Below, one piece after another: positions 24,947 through 35,353 of a stretch of 64,000 nucleotides of DNA (position 1 is the stretch's first letter; every line of letters starts with the position of its first letter). Under the pieces are notes generated by a model. It was not told the DNA's origin, did not search any database, and worked only from the letters and a program-made list of their open reading frames with translations. Source of the DNA: Ralstonia sp. UNC404CL21Col (lineage in GTDB: Bacteria; Pseudomonadota; Gammaproteobacteria; Burkholderiales; Burkholderiaceae); assembly GCF_000620465.1 (NCBI RefSeq), contig NZ_KK211140.1, positions 313,964-377,963 of the forward strand. The letters run 5' to 3'. A program made the position numbers and the translations under genes.

Positions 24947-26398
24947 ATGAAATTTCCAAACGGTTCCGCGATGTCTTCATGCAACGCCAACTCCATGGGA
25001 GCGGCGCCCCGGGCTGACTTGCAACCCAACCTCAGCCGGTGGCGCCGCAACGCCACGCTGGGCATTCTCACGTCGGGCGTGTTCATGGCAGTGCTCGACA
25101 CCACCGTGGTCAACGTGGCGCTCATCGCCATGCGCGACAGCCTGCACAGCAGCGTCGCAGAACTTGCCTGGATCGTTGACGCCTACACGCTGGCGTTTGC
25201 CGCGTTCATCCTCACGGGCGGTTTGCTGAGCGATCGCATTGGCGCGCGCACCGTGTTCATGGCAGGAATGGCGGTCTTCATCGTTGCATCAGCCGGTTGT
25301 GGAGTGGCGCCTTCCGTGACCACGCTGATTGCCGCGCGCATCCTGCAAGGCGTGGGCGCGGCGATGTTTCTGCCGAGTTCGCTGTCGCTGATCCGCAGCA
25401 CGTTTCAGGACCCGCGCGAGCGCGCCTGGGCCATCGGCCTGTGGGGCGCCATCGTCGCGACTGCCGCAGCCGTGGGCCCGGCGTTGGGCGGCGTGCTGGT
25501 CGACACATACGGCTGGCGCAGCGCCTTCCTGATCAACGTGCCGCTGGGCGTGGTCGGCATGCTGGGCACGTGGATGATCGTGCGCAACGACACGCCGGCA
25601 CGGGCCAAGCCGTTCGACTGGGCGGGGCAGGTGACGAGCGCCGTGATGCTCGCGGCGCTGTGTTTTGCTGCCATCGAGTGGCCGGTGCGGGGCGCGCGAT
25701 CGCCCTGGGTGTGGGGTGCCGCGCTGCTGACGGTGGCGGCCGGTGCGCTGTTCGTTGTGGCCGAACGCCGTGCGCGCGCGCCGCTCGTGCCGCTGGCCTG
25801 GCTGGGGCATCGCACGCTGGGCGCGGTCAACGGCGTGGGGTTCCTGCTGAATTTCGGCTATTACGGTGCCCTGTTCGTGCTGAGCCTGCATTTGCAGAAC
25901 ATCGAACATCTCAGCGCACGGCAGACCGGCCTCGTCATGCTACCGATGGCGGTGAGCCTGTCGGCGGGCAACATCTTCGCCGGCAAGCTGATGGCGCATT
26001 TTTCAACGCCGACGATGATGCTGAGTGGCCTCTTGATCGGCGCAGCGGGTTTGCTGGCAACGTCGGCTGCGCTGACGGGCCATGCGCACCTGTGGGTGGT
26101 GAGCGCAACGATGGTGGCTTACGGCGGCGGTACCGCGCTGGCGATTGCGCCGATGACTTCGACGATCCTGTCTGCGGCGCCGGGCGAGCTGGCCGGCACG
26201 GCATCGGGCCTGCTCAACGCCGCCCGGCAGACGGGCAGTTTGCTGGGCGTGGCAGCGGCGGGCGCCGTCGTGACGGTGGTGCCCGAGCTGGCGCACGCCT
26301 CGCCGATGGTGTTTGGCCTGATGACGCTGTCGTACGCCGGCGCGATGGCGATGGCGTGGATCAGCCGACGCCCGGCCGCCACCGCGCTGGCAGCCTGA
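24947..26398 (+). CDS. MFS drug-efflux-type transporter (DHA2 family, 14 TM)
   Basis: Inner-membrane proton-driven exporter of the EmrB/QacA type. The family hallmarks are motif D1 (LDTTVVNVALIAM), motif A (GGLLSDRIGARTVFMAG) and motif C (GPALGGVLVDTYGWRSAFLINVP), with about 14 membrane helices over some 480 residues. The substrate cannot be told from sequence. Possible starts are 24947 (MKFPNGSAM) or 24971 (MSSCNANS), both with poor ribosome sites; the first is very close to the likely transcription start. The stop lies one base before the convergent ppc stop. Confidence 0.92.
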   Translation: MKFPNGSAMSSCNANSMGAAPRADLQPNLSRWRRNATLGILTSGVFMAVLDTTVVNVALIAMRDSLHSSVAELAWIVDAYTLAFAAFILTGGLLSDRIGARTVFMAGMAVFIVASAGCGVAPSVTTLIAARILQGVGAAMFLPSSLSLIRSTFQDPRERAWAIGLWGAIVATAAAVGPALGGVLVDTYGWRSAFLINVPLGVVGMLGTWMIVRNDTPARAKPFDWAGQVTSAVMLAALCFAAIEWPVRGARSPWVWGAALLTVAAGALFVVAERRARAPLVPLAWLGHRTLGAVNGVGFLLNFGYYGALFVLSLHLQNIEHLSARQTGLVMLPMAVSLSAGNIFAGKLMAHFSTPTMMLSGLLIGAAGLLATSAALTGHAHLWVVSATMVAYGGGTALAIAPMTSTILSAAPGELAGTASGLLNAARQTGSLLGVAAAGAVVTVVPELAHASPMVFGLMTLSYAGAMAMAWISRRPAATALAA

Positions 26399-29398
26399 TC
26401 AGCCGCTATTGCGAAGGCCCGCGGCAATCCCGTTGATCGACAGATGGATGCCGCGCCGCACGCGTGCATCGTCGCTGCCGGCCTTGCCAGAGCGGAAGCG
26501 CTTGAGCAGCTCGACCTGCAAATGGTTCAGCGGGTCGAGATACGGGAAGCGGTTCTTGATGGAGCGCGCCAGCAGCGGGTTGTCGGCCAGGCGCTCCGAC
26601 TGCCCCGTGATGGCGGCCAGCATCTGCTCGGTCAACGTGAACTCCGCCGAGATGCGCGAGAACACCGCGTTACGCAGCTTGCGGTCGTCGCAGAGCTGCG
26701 CGTAGCGCGAGGCCACGTTCAGATCCGCCTTGGACAGCACCATGTCCATGTTCGACAGCAGGTTCGCAAAGAACGGCCACTGCTTGTGCATGCGCTTGAG
26801 CGTGGTCAGGCGGGCGGCGCGGGCCTTGGCGTTGCCGGCGTCGTCCAACCAGCGCTGGACGGCGCTGCCAAAGCCGAACCAGCCCGGCAGCAGCAGACGG
26901 CATTGGCCCCACGAGAAGCCCCACGGAATCGCACGCAGGTCTTCGATGCGGCGGTGCTTCTTGTCCATCAGCTTGCGCGAGGCCGGGCGCGAACCGAGGT
27001 TCAGGTCGGCAATCTCGGTGATCGGCGTGGTGGCGAAGAAGTAGTCCTTGAAGCCCGGCGTTTCGTAGACGAGGTTGCGGTACGCGGCAAAGGCGTTGTC
27101 CGAAAGCGCCTGCATGGCGGCTTCGAACTCTTCCAGGCCCTCGGGGCGGTTGCGCGTAGGCAGCAGCGTCGCTTCCAGCGTGGCAGCGACGATGGTCTCC
27201 AGGTTGCGCCGGCCGATCTCGGGATTGGCGAACTTGCTGGAGATGATTTCGCCTTGTTCGGTCAGACGGATCTGGCCGTTCACGGTGCCTGGCGGCTGCG
27301 ACAGGATGGCCTGGTAGGTCGGGCCGCCGCCCCGGCCCACCGTGCCGCCGCGGCCGTGGAACAGGCGCAGGCGCACGCCCTTGCGCTCGAACAGCTCCAC
27401 CAGCGCCAGCTCGGCCTTGTACAGCTCCCAGTTGGAAGTGAGGAAGCCGCCGTCCTTGTTGGAATCGGAATAGCCGAGCATGACTTCCTGCTCGTTGCCT
27501 TGCGCGGCCAGCACGGCATCGAAGCCGGGCAGGGCCAGCAGGTCGCCCATGATTTCCGGGGCGTTGCGCAAGTCTTCGATGGTTTCAAACAGGGGGATCA
27601 CCATGACGTCCAGCGCGGCGCCACCGCTGCCATTGGCGCCCGTGCGGTACATGCCGGCTTCCTTCTGCAGCAGCATCACTTCGAGCAGGTCGGACAGCGT
27701 CTCGGTGTGCGAAATGATGTAGTTGCGCACGATGCGGTTGCCGTAGCGGGCACGCACCTCGCGCGCGGCGCGGAAGATGTCGATTTCCGACGTGGTCTGC
27801 TCGCTGTACGCGTGGAACGGCAGCGTCAGCACGCGCGGCTGTTGCAGCTCGCGCAGCAGCAGCGTGCGCTTGTCAGCCTCGGACAGCGCCGCATACGCGC
27901 CTTCCACACCGGCCACCTTCAGCAGCTCGGCGACGGTCGCTTCGTGCACGTCCGACACTTGCCGCAAATCGATCGATGAAAGATGGAAACCGAACACATC
28001 GATCGCGCGCGCCAGCGATGCGAGCCGCGCGTCGGCCAGCACCTCGCCGTGGTGCGCCGCCAGCGAATCGATCACGATCTGGATGTCGGCGCGCAGTTCT
28101 TCTGCATTGCTATAAGCCGGAGCGGGCCCGACGGCGTGGCGGCCGGCGTCTTCACCGGTCAGCTCACGGCAGGTGGCGGCCAGTCGCGCATAGACGCCGA
28201 TCAGCGCCCGGCGGTACGGCTCGTCCGCGCGATGTTCAGAGTGGTCGGGCGAGCGCTCGGCCAGCGCCTGCAGCTCCGCGCTCACGTCCACCAGCGAGGT
28301 CGACATCGACAGTTCCGCGCCCAGCGCGTGGATCTCTTCCAGGTACCACGCCAGGATCACGCTTGCCTGCTTTTGTGCCGCGTCGCGCAACGTTGTCGCG
28401 GTGACAAACGGATTGCCGTCGCGGTCGCCGCCGATCCACGAGCCCATCTGGAAGAAGGGCGGCAGCGGGGCCGGCTCACCGCGTGCGCCGCGACGCGGGA
28501 ACACGGTCGCGATGTCTTCTTCCAGCTCACGGTACAGCGCCGGGATTTCGCGCAGGAAGGTGGTCTGGTAATACGACAGCGCGTTTTCGATCTCATCGGC
28601 CACCATCAGGCGCGTGGTGCGCAGCATGCGCGTTTGCCACAGCTTGGTGACGTGGGCGCGCAGCAGCGCCGTGTTGCGCTCGCGTTCACGCGTGGTCAGC
28701 GGTGCGTCGCGTTCGGCCAGCAAGCGCGCGATTTCGCGTTGCGCATCGAGCGTGCTCTTGCGCTGCACCTCGGTCGGATGCGCGGTCAGCACCGGCACGA
28801 TCAGCGCGGTCTCGAAGAATCGGCGCAGCACGTCGCCCGACAGGCCTTCGTCTGCGGCAGACAGCAGCGCGCGCATCAGGCTGCCCGGCTGCGGCGGCGA
28901 TCCGGCCAGCGCATGCACGCGGCGGCGGCGATTGTGATGCTGGTCTTCAGCGATGTTCGCCAGATGCGAGAAGTAGCTGAAGGCGCGCACCACCGACGTG
29001 GTCTGGTCGCGCGAGAGCGTTTTCAGCAGCCGGTCGAGATCCTGCTCGGCCTGGCGGTCGCCGTCGCGGCGGAAGCGCACGGCGGTCTGGCGGATGGTCT
29101 CGACGGTTTCGAAAACGGTGCCGCCTTCCTGGTCACGCAGCACGTCGCCCAGCAGGCGCCCGAGGAAGCGGATGTCTTCCTTCAGCGGCTGATCCTTGGC
29201 CGCGGCGCTGCCCGACGAGCGTCGGGAAGTGGGGCCGAGTGTTGCGCCATTGGCTTCGTCCGCGCCATTGGCCTTGGCCACCGGTTTCGCGGCGGGCTTG
29301 GCTGTCTTAATGGCCTTGCTGGTCTTGGCGGGGGCGGCGGAAGCCTTGCGGGCGGTGGTCGCGCGCGAGGAAGCGCGGCGCGCGGCGGGCTGCGTCAT
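26399..29398 (-). CDS. ppc: phosphoenolpyruvate carboxylase
   Basis: Carboxylates phosphoenolpyruvate to oxaloacetate, refilling the TCA cycle. At 999 residues it is longer than the E. coli enzyme because of an N-terminal extension of about 75 residues rich in Ala, Arg and Lys ([20 protein letters not shown]). Catalytic motifs are [12 protein letters not shown] (His) and [14 protein letters not shown], with the C-terminal RNTG-type end replaced here by GLRNSG. AGGAG lies 5 nt before the ATG. It is convergent with the MFS gene and divergent from hemC. Confidence 0.97.
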   Translation of the reverse strand: MTQPAARRASSRATTARKASAAPAKTSKAIKTAKPAAKPVAKANGADEANGATLGPTSRRSSGSAAAKDQPLKEDIRFLGRLLGDVLRDQEGGTVFETVETIRQTAVRFRRDGDRQAEQDLDRLLKTLSRDQTTSVVRAFSYFSHLANIAEDQHHNRRRRVHALAGSPPQPGSLMRALLSAADEGLSGDVLRRFFETALIVPVLTAHPTEVQRKSTLDAQREIARLLAERDAPLTTRERERNTALLRAHVTKLWQTRMLRTTRLMVADEIENALSYYQTTFLREIPALYRELEEDIATVFPRRGARGEPAPLPPFFQMGSWIGGDRDGNPFVTATTLRDAAQKQASVILAWYLEEIHALGAELSMSTSLVDVSAELQALAERSPDHSEHRADEPYRRALIGVYARLAATCRELTGEDAGRHAVGPAPAYSNAEELRADIQIVIDSLAAHHGEVLADARLASLARAIDVFGFHLSSIDLRQVSDVHEATVAELLKVAGVEGAYAALSEADKRTLLLRELQQPRVLTLPFHAYSEQTTSEIDIFRAAREVRARYGNRIVRNYIISHTETLSDLLEVMLLQKEAGMYRTGANGSGGAALDVMVIPLFETIEDLRNAPEIMGDLLALPGFDAVLAAQGNEQEVMLGYSDSNKDGGFLTSNWELYKAELALVELFERKGVRLRLFHGRGGTVGRGGGPTYQAILSQPPGTVNGQIRLTEQGEIISSKFANPEIGRRNLETIVAATLEATLLPTRNRPEGLEEFEAAMQALSDNAFAAYRNLVYETPGFKDYFFATTPITEIADLNLGSRPASRKLMDKKHRRIEDLRAIPWGFSWGQCRLLLPGWFGFGSAVQRWLDDAGNAKARAARLTTLKRMHKQWPFFANLLSNMDMVLSKADLNVASRYAQLCDDRKLRNAVFSRISAEFTLTEQMLAAITGQSERLADNPLLARSIKNRFPYLDPLNHLQVELLKRFRSGKAGSDDARVRRGIHLSINGIAAGLRNSG

Positions 29399-29507
29399 GG
29401 TGTCTCCTAGGTTGGGTGCTCGAAGGTGCCTGAAGGGCCCTCGTTTCTGTATCACTTCAACGTGATAGCCGGACTGTCGCGAAAAAGCTGCGTGCTACCA
29501 TTGCCGC

Positions 29508-30524
29508 ATGTCTTCCAACGCCCGTCCGACTCCCGTCGAATCCCAGCTTGCAACGACTCCTGCAGCCCAGGCGCCGACCAAGCTGGTCATTGCCTCGCGC
29601 GAAAGCCGGCTCGCCCTCTGGCAAGCCGAACACGTGCGTGCTGCATTGCAAAAATACTATCCCGCGTGCGACGTGTCCATCCTTGGAATGACCACGCGCG
29701 GTGACCAGATTCTCGACCGCTCGCTCGCCAAGGTGGGCGGCAAAGGTTTGTTTGTGAAGGAACTGGAAGTCGCGCTGGCCGAGGGTCGTGCCGATCTGGC
29801 GGTCCATTCGCTCAAGGATGTGCCGATGGAACTGCCGGAAGGCTTTGCGCTGTCGACCATCCTCGAACGCGAAGATCCGCGCGACGCCTTTGTTTCCAAC
29901 GACTACGCCGATCTGGCTTCGTTGCCTGCCGGCGCCGTAGTGGGCACGTCGAGCCTGCGCCGCGAGGCTTCGTTGCGGGCGCGGTTTCCGCATCTGGTGA
30001 TCCAGCCGCTGCGGGGCAACCTCGATACGCGCCTCGGCAAGCTCGATCGCGGCGACTACGCCGCCATCATCCTGGCTGCCGCCGGGCTCAAGCGCCTCGG
30101 GTTGGTCGATCGCATTCGCTCCACCATCGCGCCGGAAGAGTCGCTGCCGGCAGCGGGGCAGGGTGCACTCGGCATTGAAATTCGCGCGGATCGTGAGGAC
30201 GTGCGCGCGTGCCTCGCGCCGCTGCACGATGCACCGACTGCGCTGGCCGTCACCGCTGAGCGCGCTGTTTCGCGCATTCTTGGCGGTTCGTGCCAGGTGC
30301 CGCTCGCCTCGTTCGCGCAGTGGTCGGACGCGGGCGCCTTGCGCCTGCGTGCCTTTGTCGCGTCGCAGGACGGCACCCGCAAACTTGCCGCAGATGGCGA
30401 AGCCACGCCATCTACGCTGGCCGAAGCTGACGCACTGGGTGTGCGCGTCGCCCAGCAGATGCTGGCCGGCGGTGCACGTGACATCCTCGCCATGCTGGGC
30501 GCCGACGCGCCGCCTGCTACCTAA
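29508..30524 (+). CDS. hemC: porphobilinogen deaminase (hydroxymethylbilane synthase)
   Basis: Joins four porphobilinogen units into hydroxymethylbilane in heme synthesis. The 338-residue protein has an N-terminal extension of about 25 residues before [19 protein letters not shown]. It also has [15 protein letters not shown], the catalytic-Asp region [16 protein letters not shown], and the dipyrromethane-cofactor cysteine in LGGSCQVPL. It heads a hemC-hemDX-hemY operon (gap of 15 nt, then direct coupling). A 6-bp inverted repeat TATCAC-N6-GTGATA lies 40 nt upstream (29450-29467). Confidence 0.97.
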   Translation: MSSNARPTPVESQLATTPAAQAPTKLVIASRESRLALWQAEHVRAALQKYYPACDVSILGMTTRGDQILDRSLAKVGGKGLFVKELEVALAEGRADLAVHSLKDVPMELPEGFALSTILEREDPRDAFVSNDYADLASLPAGAVVGTSSLRREASLRARFPHLVIQPLRGNLDTRLGKLDRGDYAAIILAAAGLKRLGLVDRIRSTIAPEESLPAAGQGALGIEIRADREDVRACLAPLHDAPTALAVTAERAVSRILGGSCQVPLASFAQWSDAGALRLRAFVASQDGTRKLAADGEATPSTLAEADALGVRVAQQMLAGGARDILAMLGADAPPAT

Positions 30525-30539
30525 CTCCCACGGCCCGCC

Positions 30540-32654
30540 ATGGACGACCACTTGCCACCGCGCTTGTCACCATCGTCGCCCGCATCCAGCACGCCGCCTG
30601 TTCAACCGGCACCCCCACCCGTGGTGGTGGTCACGCGGCCGCGCGCGCAGGCGCCCATGCTGGTGGCGGCGCTTGAGCGCCACGGCCTGCGCACGCACCA
30701 GTTTCCGCTGCTCGACATTGCGCCGACGCCCAATCTCGACGATTTGCGTGCCGCGCTGAGCGATCCTTCGCGCTATGCGCTGGTCGTGTTCGTGAGCCCC
30801 AACGCCGTGCAGCAGGCTTTTGCCGCCATGCCCGAAGGGTTTCGCTGGCCGCAGGAAGTGCCGGTGGCCGTGGTGGGCCCCGCGAGCGCACAGGCGCTTG
30901 CCACGCACGGGGTCGCGCCGCCCGCGCACCGTGTGATCAAGCCCGACACGCATGCCGACGATGCGCGCCAGGATTCCGAGGCGTTGTATGAGCGGCTGGA
31001 TGTGCCTTCGCTCGGCGGTCGTGAAGTGCTGATCGTGCGCGGCAACGGTGGCCGTGAATGGCTGGCCGATCAACTGCGCGAAGCCGGTGCATCGGTCCGC
31101 ACGGTGGAGGCCTACCGCCGCAGCGTCCCGGTGCCCGATGCTGCTGCGTGGCTCGCGTTGCGAGCGGTGCTGTCGGCCCGCCATGCCTGGACGCTCACCA
31201 GTTCGGAAGCCGTGCGCAATCTCGATGAGCTGGCTCGCGCGAATCTGTCGCCGGCCGATCTCGACACGCTGCATGGCGCGCCGTGCTTTGCTTCGCACGC
31301 CCGCATCGTCGAACAGGCCAAATCGCTGGGCTTTCGCGACGTGACGCTGACCGGCGCTGGCGACGACCGGCTGCTCGCCAGCGTGCTGGCCTGGGCCGGG
31401 CCGGTATCGGCGCCCGAGCATGGGTCGCCGGCGGTGCCGGCTGAATCAACCCCGTCTACTTCTTCTTCCACTGTGACGCAGACTCCCGTTCCCTCGTCCG
31501 CTCCCGCTTCGACATCCGCACCGGAATCCGCGCCGGCCGCCGCCACGCCCACGCCGGCCCCCGCGCCTGCAGCGTTTGCGCCCACCATGACGGTCAGCCA
31601 TGCGCCAGCCCGCGGCGGTTGGTTGATTTGGGTAGTCCTGGTGGCCGTCGTGGCGGCGGTGGCCGCGCTGCAGGTGCGCAACGAGCGCCTTGCACGCGAG
31701 ATTCGCCAGCACGCCCAAACGAACGAAGCGCTGGCGCAGGAGATGCGCGTGCTGTCCCGCGCGGATCAGGATTCGGTTTCCCAGTTGCAGCAGAAGTTCG
31801 GCGCGCTGGATGCCCGTACCGCGGAAACGCGCGATCGCCAGGCTGCGCTGGAGCAGGCCAATCAAGACCTCCTGCGCAACCGCGACGACTGGCAGCGCGC
31901 CGAGATCCAGCGTTCGCTGGAAGTCACCGCCGAGCAGCTGCAACTGACGGGCAACGTCGCGGGCGCACTGGCGGCGCTGCAAACGGTCGATGCGCGCCTG
32001 GCCACGCTCGACAAACCGCAGTTCAACGCGGTGCGCCGCGCGGTATCGCGCGACATCGCCAAGCTCAAGTCGATGCCGTCGTTAGATCTGGCCGGTGCCG
32101 CGCTGCGATTGGACGACGCCATCAACGCGGTCGATACACTGCCGCTCATCTCGTCGGCCCAGCCGCTGGAGGCGGAACAGGCTGCGCAGGCGCCGCCTGC
32201 TGTCGCGAAGTCCACGAAAAATGCCAAGGCGCAGGCTGCGTCGGCACCGGCGGCATCCACGCCGCCAAACGCCGGATGGTCTGCTGGCGTACGCGCCTGG
32301 TGGGGCCGCTTGTGGAACGACGTGCGAGGCGAACTCGGCCAGATTGTGCAGGTCCGCCGCGTCGATCAGACCGAGGCGCTGCTGCTGTCTTCCGACCAGG
32401 CGTGGTTCCTGCGCGAAAACCTCAAGCTGCGCCTGATGAATGCGCGCCTGGCGCTCCTCTCGCGCAATGACGACGTGTTCCGCGCCGATCTCAGTCGCGC
32501 CGATACGCTGCTCGCGCGTTACTTCGATACGCAGTCTTCGCGCGTGACCACGGTGCAGAATCAACTGTCGCAAGTGCGCGCGACGGTGGGCACGCTGCAG
32601 GTGCCGACGCTGGCTGACAGCCTTGCCGCCGTGCGCGGTTCGGGCAAGGAGTGA
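30540..32654 (+). CDS. hemDX: fused uroporphyrinogen-III synthase HemD and membrane protein HemX
   Basis: A 704-residue fusion. Residues about 20-295 are a HemD domain that closes hydroxymethylbilane to uroporphyrinogen III (VVVTRPRAQAPMLVAALERHGL; SPNAVQQAF; LIVRGNGGREWLADQLREAGA; WTLTSSEAVRNL). A Pro/Ala/Ser-rich linker of about 60 residues leads to a single membrane helix at about 359-379 and a HemX domain with a coiled-coil (ALAQEMRVLSRADQDSVSQLQQKF) and the C-terminal HemX core. The fusion is typical of Ralstonia/Burkholderia relatives. There is no frameshift: one uninterrupted frame spans both parts. hemY starts 3 nt after. Confidence 0.95.
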   Translation: MDDHLPPRLSPSSPASSTPPVQPAPPPVVVVTRPRAQAPMLVAALERHGLRTHQFPLLDIAPTPNLDDLRAALSDPSRYALVVFVSPNAVQQAFAAMPEGFRWPQEVPVAVVGPASAQALATHGVAPPAHRVIKPDTHADDARQDSEALYERLDVPSLGGREVLIVRGNGGREWLADQLREAGASVRTVEAYRRSVPVPDAAAWLALRAVLSARHAWTLTSSEAVRNLDELARANLSPADLDTLHGAPCFASHARIVEQAKSLGFRDVTLTGAGDDRLLASVLAWAGPVSAPEHGSPAVPAESTPSTSSSTVTQTPVPSSAPASTSAPESAPAAATPTPAPAPAAFAPTMTVSHAPARGGWLIWVVLVAVVAAVAALQVRNERLAREIRQHAQTNEALAQEMRVLSRADQDSVSQLQQKFGALDARTAETRDRQAALEQANQDLLRNRDDWQRAEIQRSLEVTAEQLQLTGNVAGALAALQTVDARLATLDKPQFNAVRRAVSRDIAKLKSMPSLDLAGAALRLDDAINAVDTLPLISSAQPLEAEQAAQAPPAVAKSTKNAKAQAASAPAASTPPNAGWSAGVRAWWGRLWNDVRGELGQIVQVRRVDQTEALLLSSDQAWFLRENLKLRLMNARLALLSRNDDVFRADLSRADTLLARYFDTQSSRVTTVQNQLSQVRATVGTLQVPTLADSLAAVRGSGKE

Positions 32655-32656
32655 CC

Positions 32657-33850
32657 ATGCGCTGGGTATTCTGGGTCGCGCTCCTGTTTGCCGCCGCCGT
32701 CGGGCTGGCGCTGTTTACTGAACTGAACCTGAGCAACGTCGTGCTGTTCTACCCGCCGTACCGGGTGGAGATGTCGCTGAACTTCGTGCTGGCGGCACTG
32801 CTGGCGACGTTCGTGGTGCTGCATCTCGTGATGCGGCTCTTCCACCATGTGGCCGGTATGCCGGCGCGTGCTGCGGCGTATCGCGAGCGAAACCGCATCC
32901 TGAAGGCATCCGCCGCGCTGCGCGAAGCGATGGAAAGCCTGTTTGCCGGCCGCTTCGGCCATGCGGAGCGCCAGGCGCGAGAAGCCCAGGCCTGGGAGCC
33001 ACAGCGCGAGACGGCCGCACTGATCGGCGCGCGTGCCGCACACCGCATGCAGGAAACCGAACGCCGCGACGCGTGGATGGCAGAAGTCGCCTCGCCCGAT
33101 CGTGAGCAGGCGAAGCTCGTGTCGATGGCGGAATTGCTGGTCGATGCGCGCGATGCCGAAGGCGCGCTGGAAAAAATCGCGCAATTGCAGTCGCAGGGTT
33201 CGCGGCAGATTCAGGCGCAGCGCATTGCACTGCGCGCGCATCAGCATCTGAAGAATTGGGGCGAGGTGCTGCGCCTCACGCGCGCACTGGAAAAGCGCAA
33301 CGCGATCCATTCGGTGTTGGCCGCGCGTCTTAAGCAGATGGCGTGTGAAACGCTGCTGGCCGAGCGCCGCCACGATGCTGATGCCCTCAACGGCTTCTGG
33401 CGCGAACTCACCACGGAGGAGCGCCGCTCGCCGCGCATTGCCTCACAGGCGGCGCTGTATTTTGCGCAGCTGGGTCGCACGGATGACGCCAAACGCATCG
33501 TCGAGGACGGCTTGAAGGCGCATTGGGATGGCCGTCTGATCCGCCGTTATGCCGATTGCGCCGTGCCGGGCAAGGCACTGCCGCTGATCCAGCAAGCCGA
33601 GAAATGGCTGGGCCAGCATCCGGTGGATGCCGACCTGTTCTACACGCTGGGCATGTTGTGCTTCAAGGAGCAGCTCTGGGGCAAGGCGCAGTCGAGCCTG
33701 GAATCGGCGCTGAAGTATGCCGATGCAGATCATTCCGGCAACCTGCGCGCCCATGCGCACTTGGCGCTCGCCCAGATGTTCGAGCAGACGGAGCGGATGG
33801 AAGACGCCCAGCGACACTATCGGCAAAGCGCCTTGCTTGCCGTGAAATGA
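32657..33850 (+). CDS. hemY: HemY, heme-biosynthesis-associated TPR membrane protein
   Basis: A 397-residue inner-membrane protein with two N-terminal membrane helices (WVFWVALLFAAAVGLALF and FVLAALLATFVVLHLVMRLF) and a cytoplasmic tetratricopeptide-repeat domain. It is the proteobacterial HemY encoded after hemX, not the protoporphyrinogen oxidase of the same name. Its precise role in heme synthesis is unsettled. AAGGAG precedes the ATG at 32657; a GTG two codons earlier is also in frame. It ends the operon, and a terminator follows its stop at once. Confidence 0.94.
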   Translation: MRWVFWVALLFAAAVGLALFTELNLSNVVLFYPPYRVEMSLNFVLAALLATFVVLHLVMRLFHHVAGMPARAAAYRERNRILKASAALREAMESLFAGRFGHAERQAREAQAWEPQRETAALIGARAAHRMQETERRDAWMAEVASPDREQAKLVSMAELLVDARDAEGALEKIAQLQSQGSRQIQAQRIALRAHQHLKNWGEVLRLTRALEKRNAIHSVLAARLKQMACETLLAERRHDADALNGFWRELTTEERRSPRIASQAALYFAQLGRTDDAKRIVEDGLKAHWDGRLIRRYADCAVPGKALPLIQQAEKWLGQHPVDADLFYTLGMLCFKEQLWGKAQSSLESALKYADADHSGNLRAHAHLALAQMFEQTERMEDAQRHYRQSALLAVK

Positions 33851-33879
33851 AAAAGGCCGGGATGACCCCGGCCTTTTTT
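33851..33879. terminator. bidirectional terminator between hemY and MFS gene
   Basis: Stem GGCCGGG/CCCGGCC around ATGAC, with A's on the left and six T on the right. It serves hemY on the plus strand and can serve the convergent MFS gene. Confidence 0.9.
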
Positions 33880-33896
33880 CTTGCGCGCGACGGCGC

Positions 33897-35231
33897 CTAT
33901 TTGTTCACCATCCGCGCCGGCACGGAAAGCGTGAGGACCGCGCCCAGCACCATCGATGCGGCCAGCATGTACATGCCCGAATCGGTACTCTGCGTCGCGT
34001 CTTTCAGCCAGCCGACGGCGTAGGGGCTCAGGAAGCCGGCGAGGTTGCCCAGAGAGTTGATCAGCGCAATGCCCGCCGCAGCGCCGGTACCCGCCAGGAA
34101 GGCAGTCGGCAGGCTCCAGAACAGCGGCAATGTGGTCAGGATGCCCATGGTGCCGAGTGTGAGCGCTGCCATGGCCAGCGTGGTATCGGCGTGCCAGACG
34201 GCCGACAGCACGAGCCCCACGGCGCCCACCACTGCCGGAATCGCGATGTGCCAGCGGCGCTCGCGCAGGCGATCGGCGCTGCGTGCCACCAAGACCATCG
34301 CGACGACGGCCGCGCCGTACGGAATCGCCGTCAGCAAGCCCACTGAGAACGGATCCGCCACGCCGGTCTGCTTGATCAGCGTGGGCAGCCAGAAGCTCAC
34401 GCCATACAGGCCCATCACGAAGGTGAAGTAAATCAGGCTCATCAGCCATACGCGCGGGCTGGACAGGACGGTGCCGATGGGCGGGTCTTCCTTATCGGCG
34501 TCTTCCGCGGCGATGTTGCGGGCGAGCAGCGCCTTCTCTTCGTCGGTCAGCCACTTCGCGTGGGTGATGCGGTCGTCCAGATACGCCAGCACGAAGATGC
34601 CGACGATGATCGACGGAATGCCTTCGATCAGGAACATCCACTGCCAGCCGGCCAGGCCGTAGACGCCGGCAAACGCCTTCATCGCCCACCCCGAGATGGG
34701 GCCGCCGATCACGCCCGACAGCGCAATCGCCGTCATGAAGAAGGTGGTGGTGCGCCCGCGCCGCTGCGCCGGATACCAGTACGTGAGGTACAGGATGATG
34801 CCCGGGAAGAAGCCGGCTTCTGCCAGCCCCAGGAGGAAGCGCATGACGTAGAACATGGCCGGCGTGGTGACGAACATCATGGCCGCCGAGATCACGCCCC
34901 ACGAGATCATGATCCGCGCGATCCAGATGCGCGCGCCCACCCGGTGCAGGATCACGTTGCTCGGCACTTCAAAGAGGAAGTAGCCGATGAAGAAGATGCC
35001 GGCGCCAAGGCCGTAGATGGTCTCGCTGAACTTGAGGTCGTTGAGCATCTGCAGCTTGGCAAAGCCCACGTTGACGCGATCGAGGTACGCGACCACGTAG
35101 CACAGCAGCAGGAACGGAACCAGTCGCCACGTCACCTTGCGGTACGTGGCTTCTTCAAACGCGCTGGCGGATTGAGGCGGCAGCGTACCTGCGCCGCCGA
35201 CCGGTGAGGTGGGTGGGGTGGTGATGGCCAT
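33897..35231 (-). CDS. MFS transporter, anion:cation symporter type (organic acid/sugar acid uptake)
   Basis: A 444-residue inner-membrane importer of the ACS family (tartrate, galactonate, phthalate and similar acids). Family features are VVAYLDRVNVGFAKLQM in helix 1, VPSNVILHRVGARIWIARIMISWG, and FLLGLAEAGFFPGIILYLTYWYPAQRRGR, with 12 predicted helices. GGAG lies 6 nt before the ATG. It is the last gene of a minus-strand set with an SDR dehydrogenase and an aldehyde dehydrogenase, so its substrate is probably an acid or polyol degraded by them. A hairpin with GC-rich arms (35322-35345) lies between it and the SDR gene. Confidence 0.9.
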   Translation of the reverse strand: MAITTPPTSPVGGAGTLPPQSASAFEEATYRKVTWRLVPFLLLCYVVAYLDRVNVGFAKLQMLNDLKFSETIYGLGAGIFFIGYFLFEVPSNVILHRVGARIWIARIMISWGVISAAMMFVTTPAMFYVMRFLLGLAEAGFFPGIILYLTYWYPAQRRGRTTTFFMTAIALSGVIGGPISGWAMKAFAGVYGLAGWQWMFLIEGIPSIIVGIFVLAYLDDRITHAKWLTDEEKALLARNIAAEDADKEDPPIGTVLSSPRVWLMSLIYFTFVMGLYGVSFWLPTLIKQTGVADPFSVGLLTAIPYGAAVVAMVLVARSADRLRERRWHIAIPAVVGAVGLVLSAVWHADTTLAMAALTLGTMGILTTLPLFWSLPTAFLAGTGAAAGIALINSLGNLAGFLSPYAVGWLKDATQSTDSGMYMLAASMVLGAVLTLSVPARMVNK

Positions 35232-35353
35232 CGGGTCTCCAGAGTTATTGTGAGTTCAGGCCGAGTGCTCCTCGTTACCTACCTCGGCCTGGAAAACCGC
35301 CACAGCATTCTGCGCTTCTCGGGCGGGCGCGCCAAGACGCCCGCCGGCAGGGT

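Noticed and set aside
30540-32654. Whether hemD and hemX are two genes joined by a sequencing error
   Set aside because: One frame runs without interruption through a natural proline/alanine linker, and this fusion is known in related bacteria.
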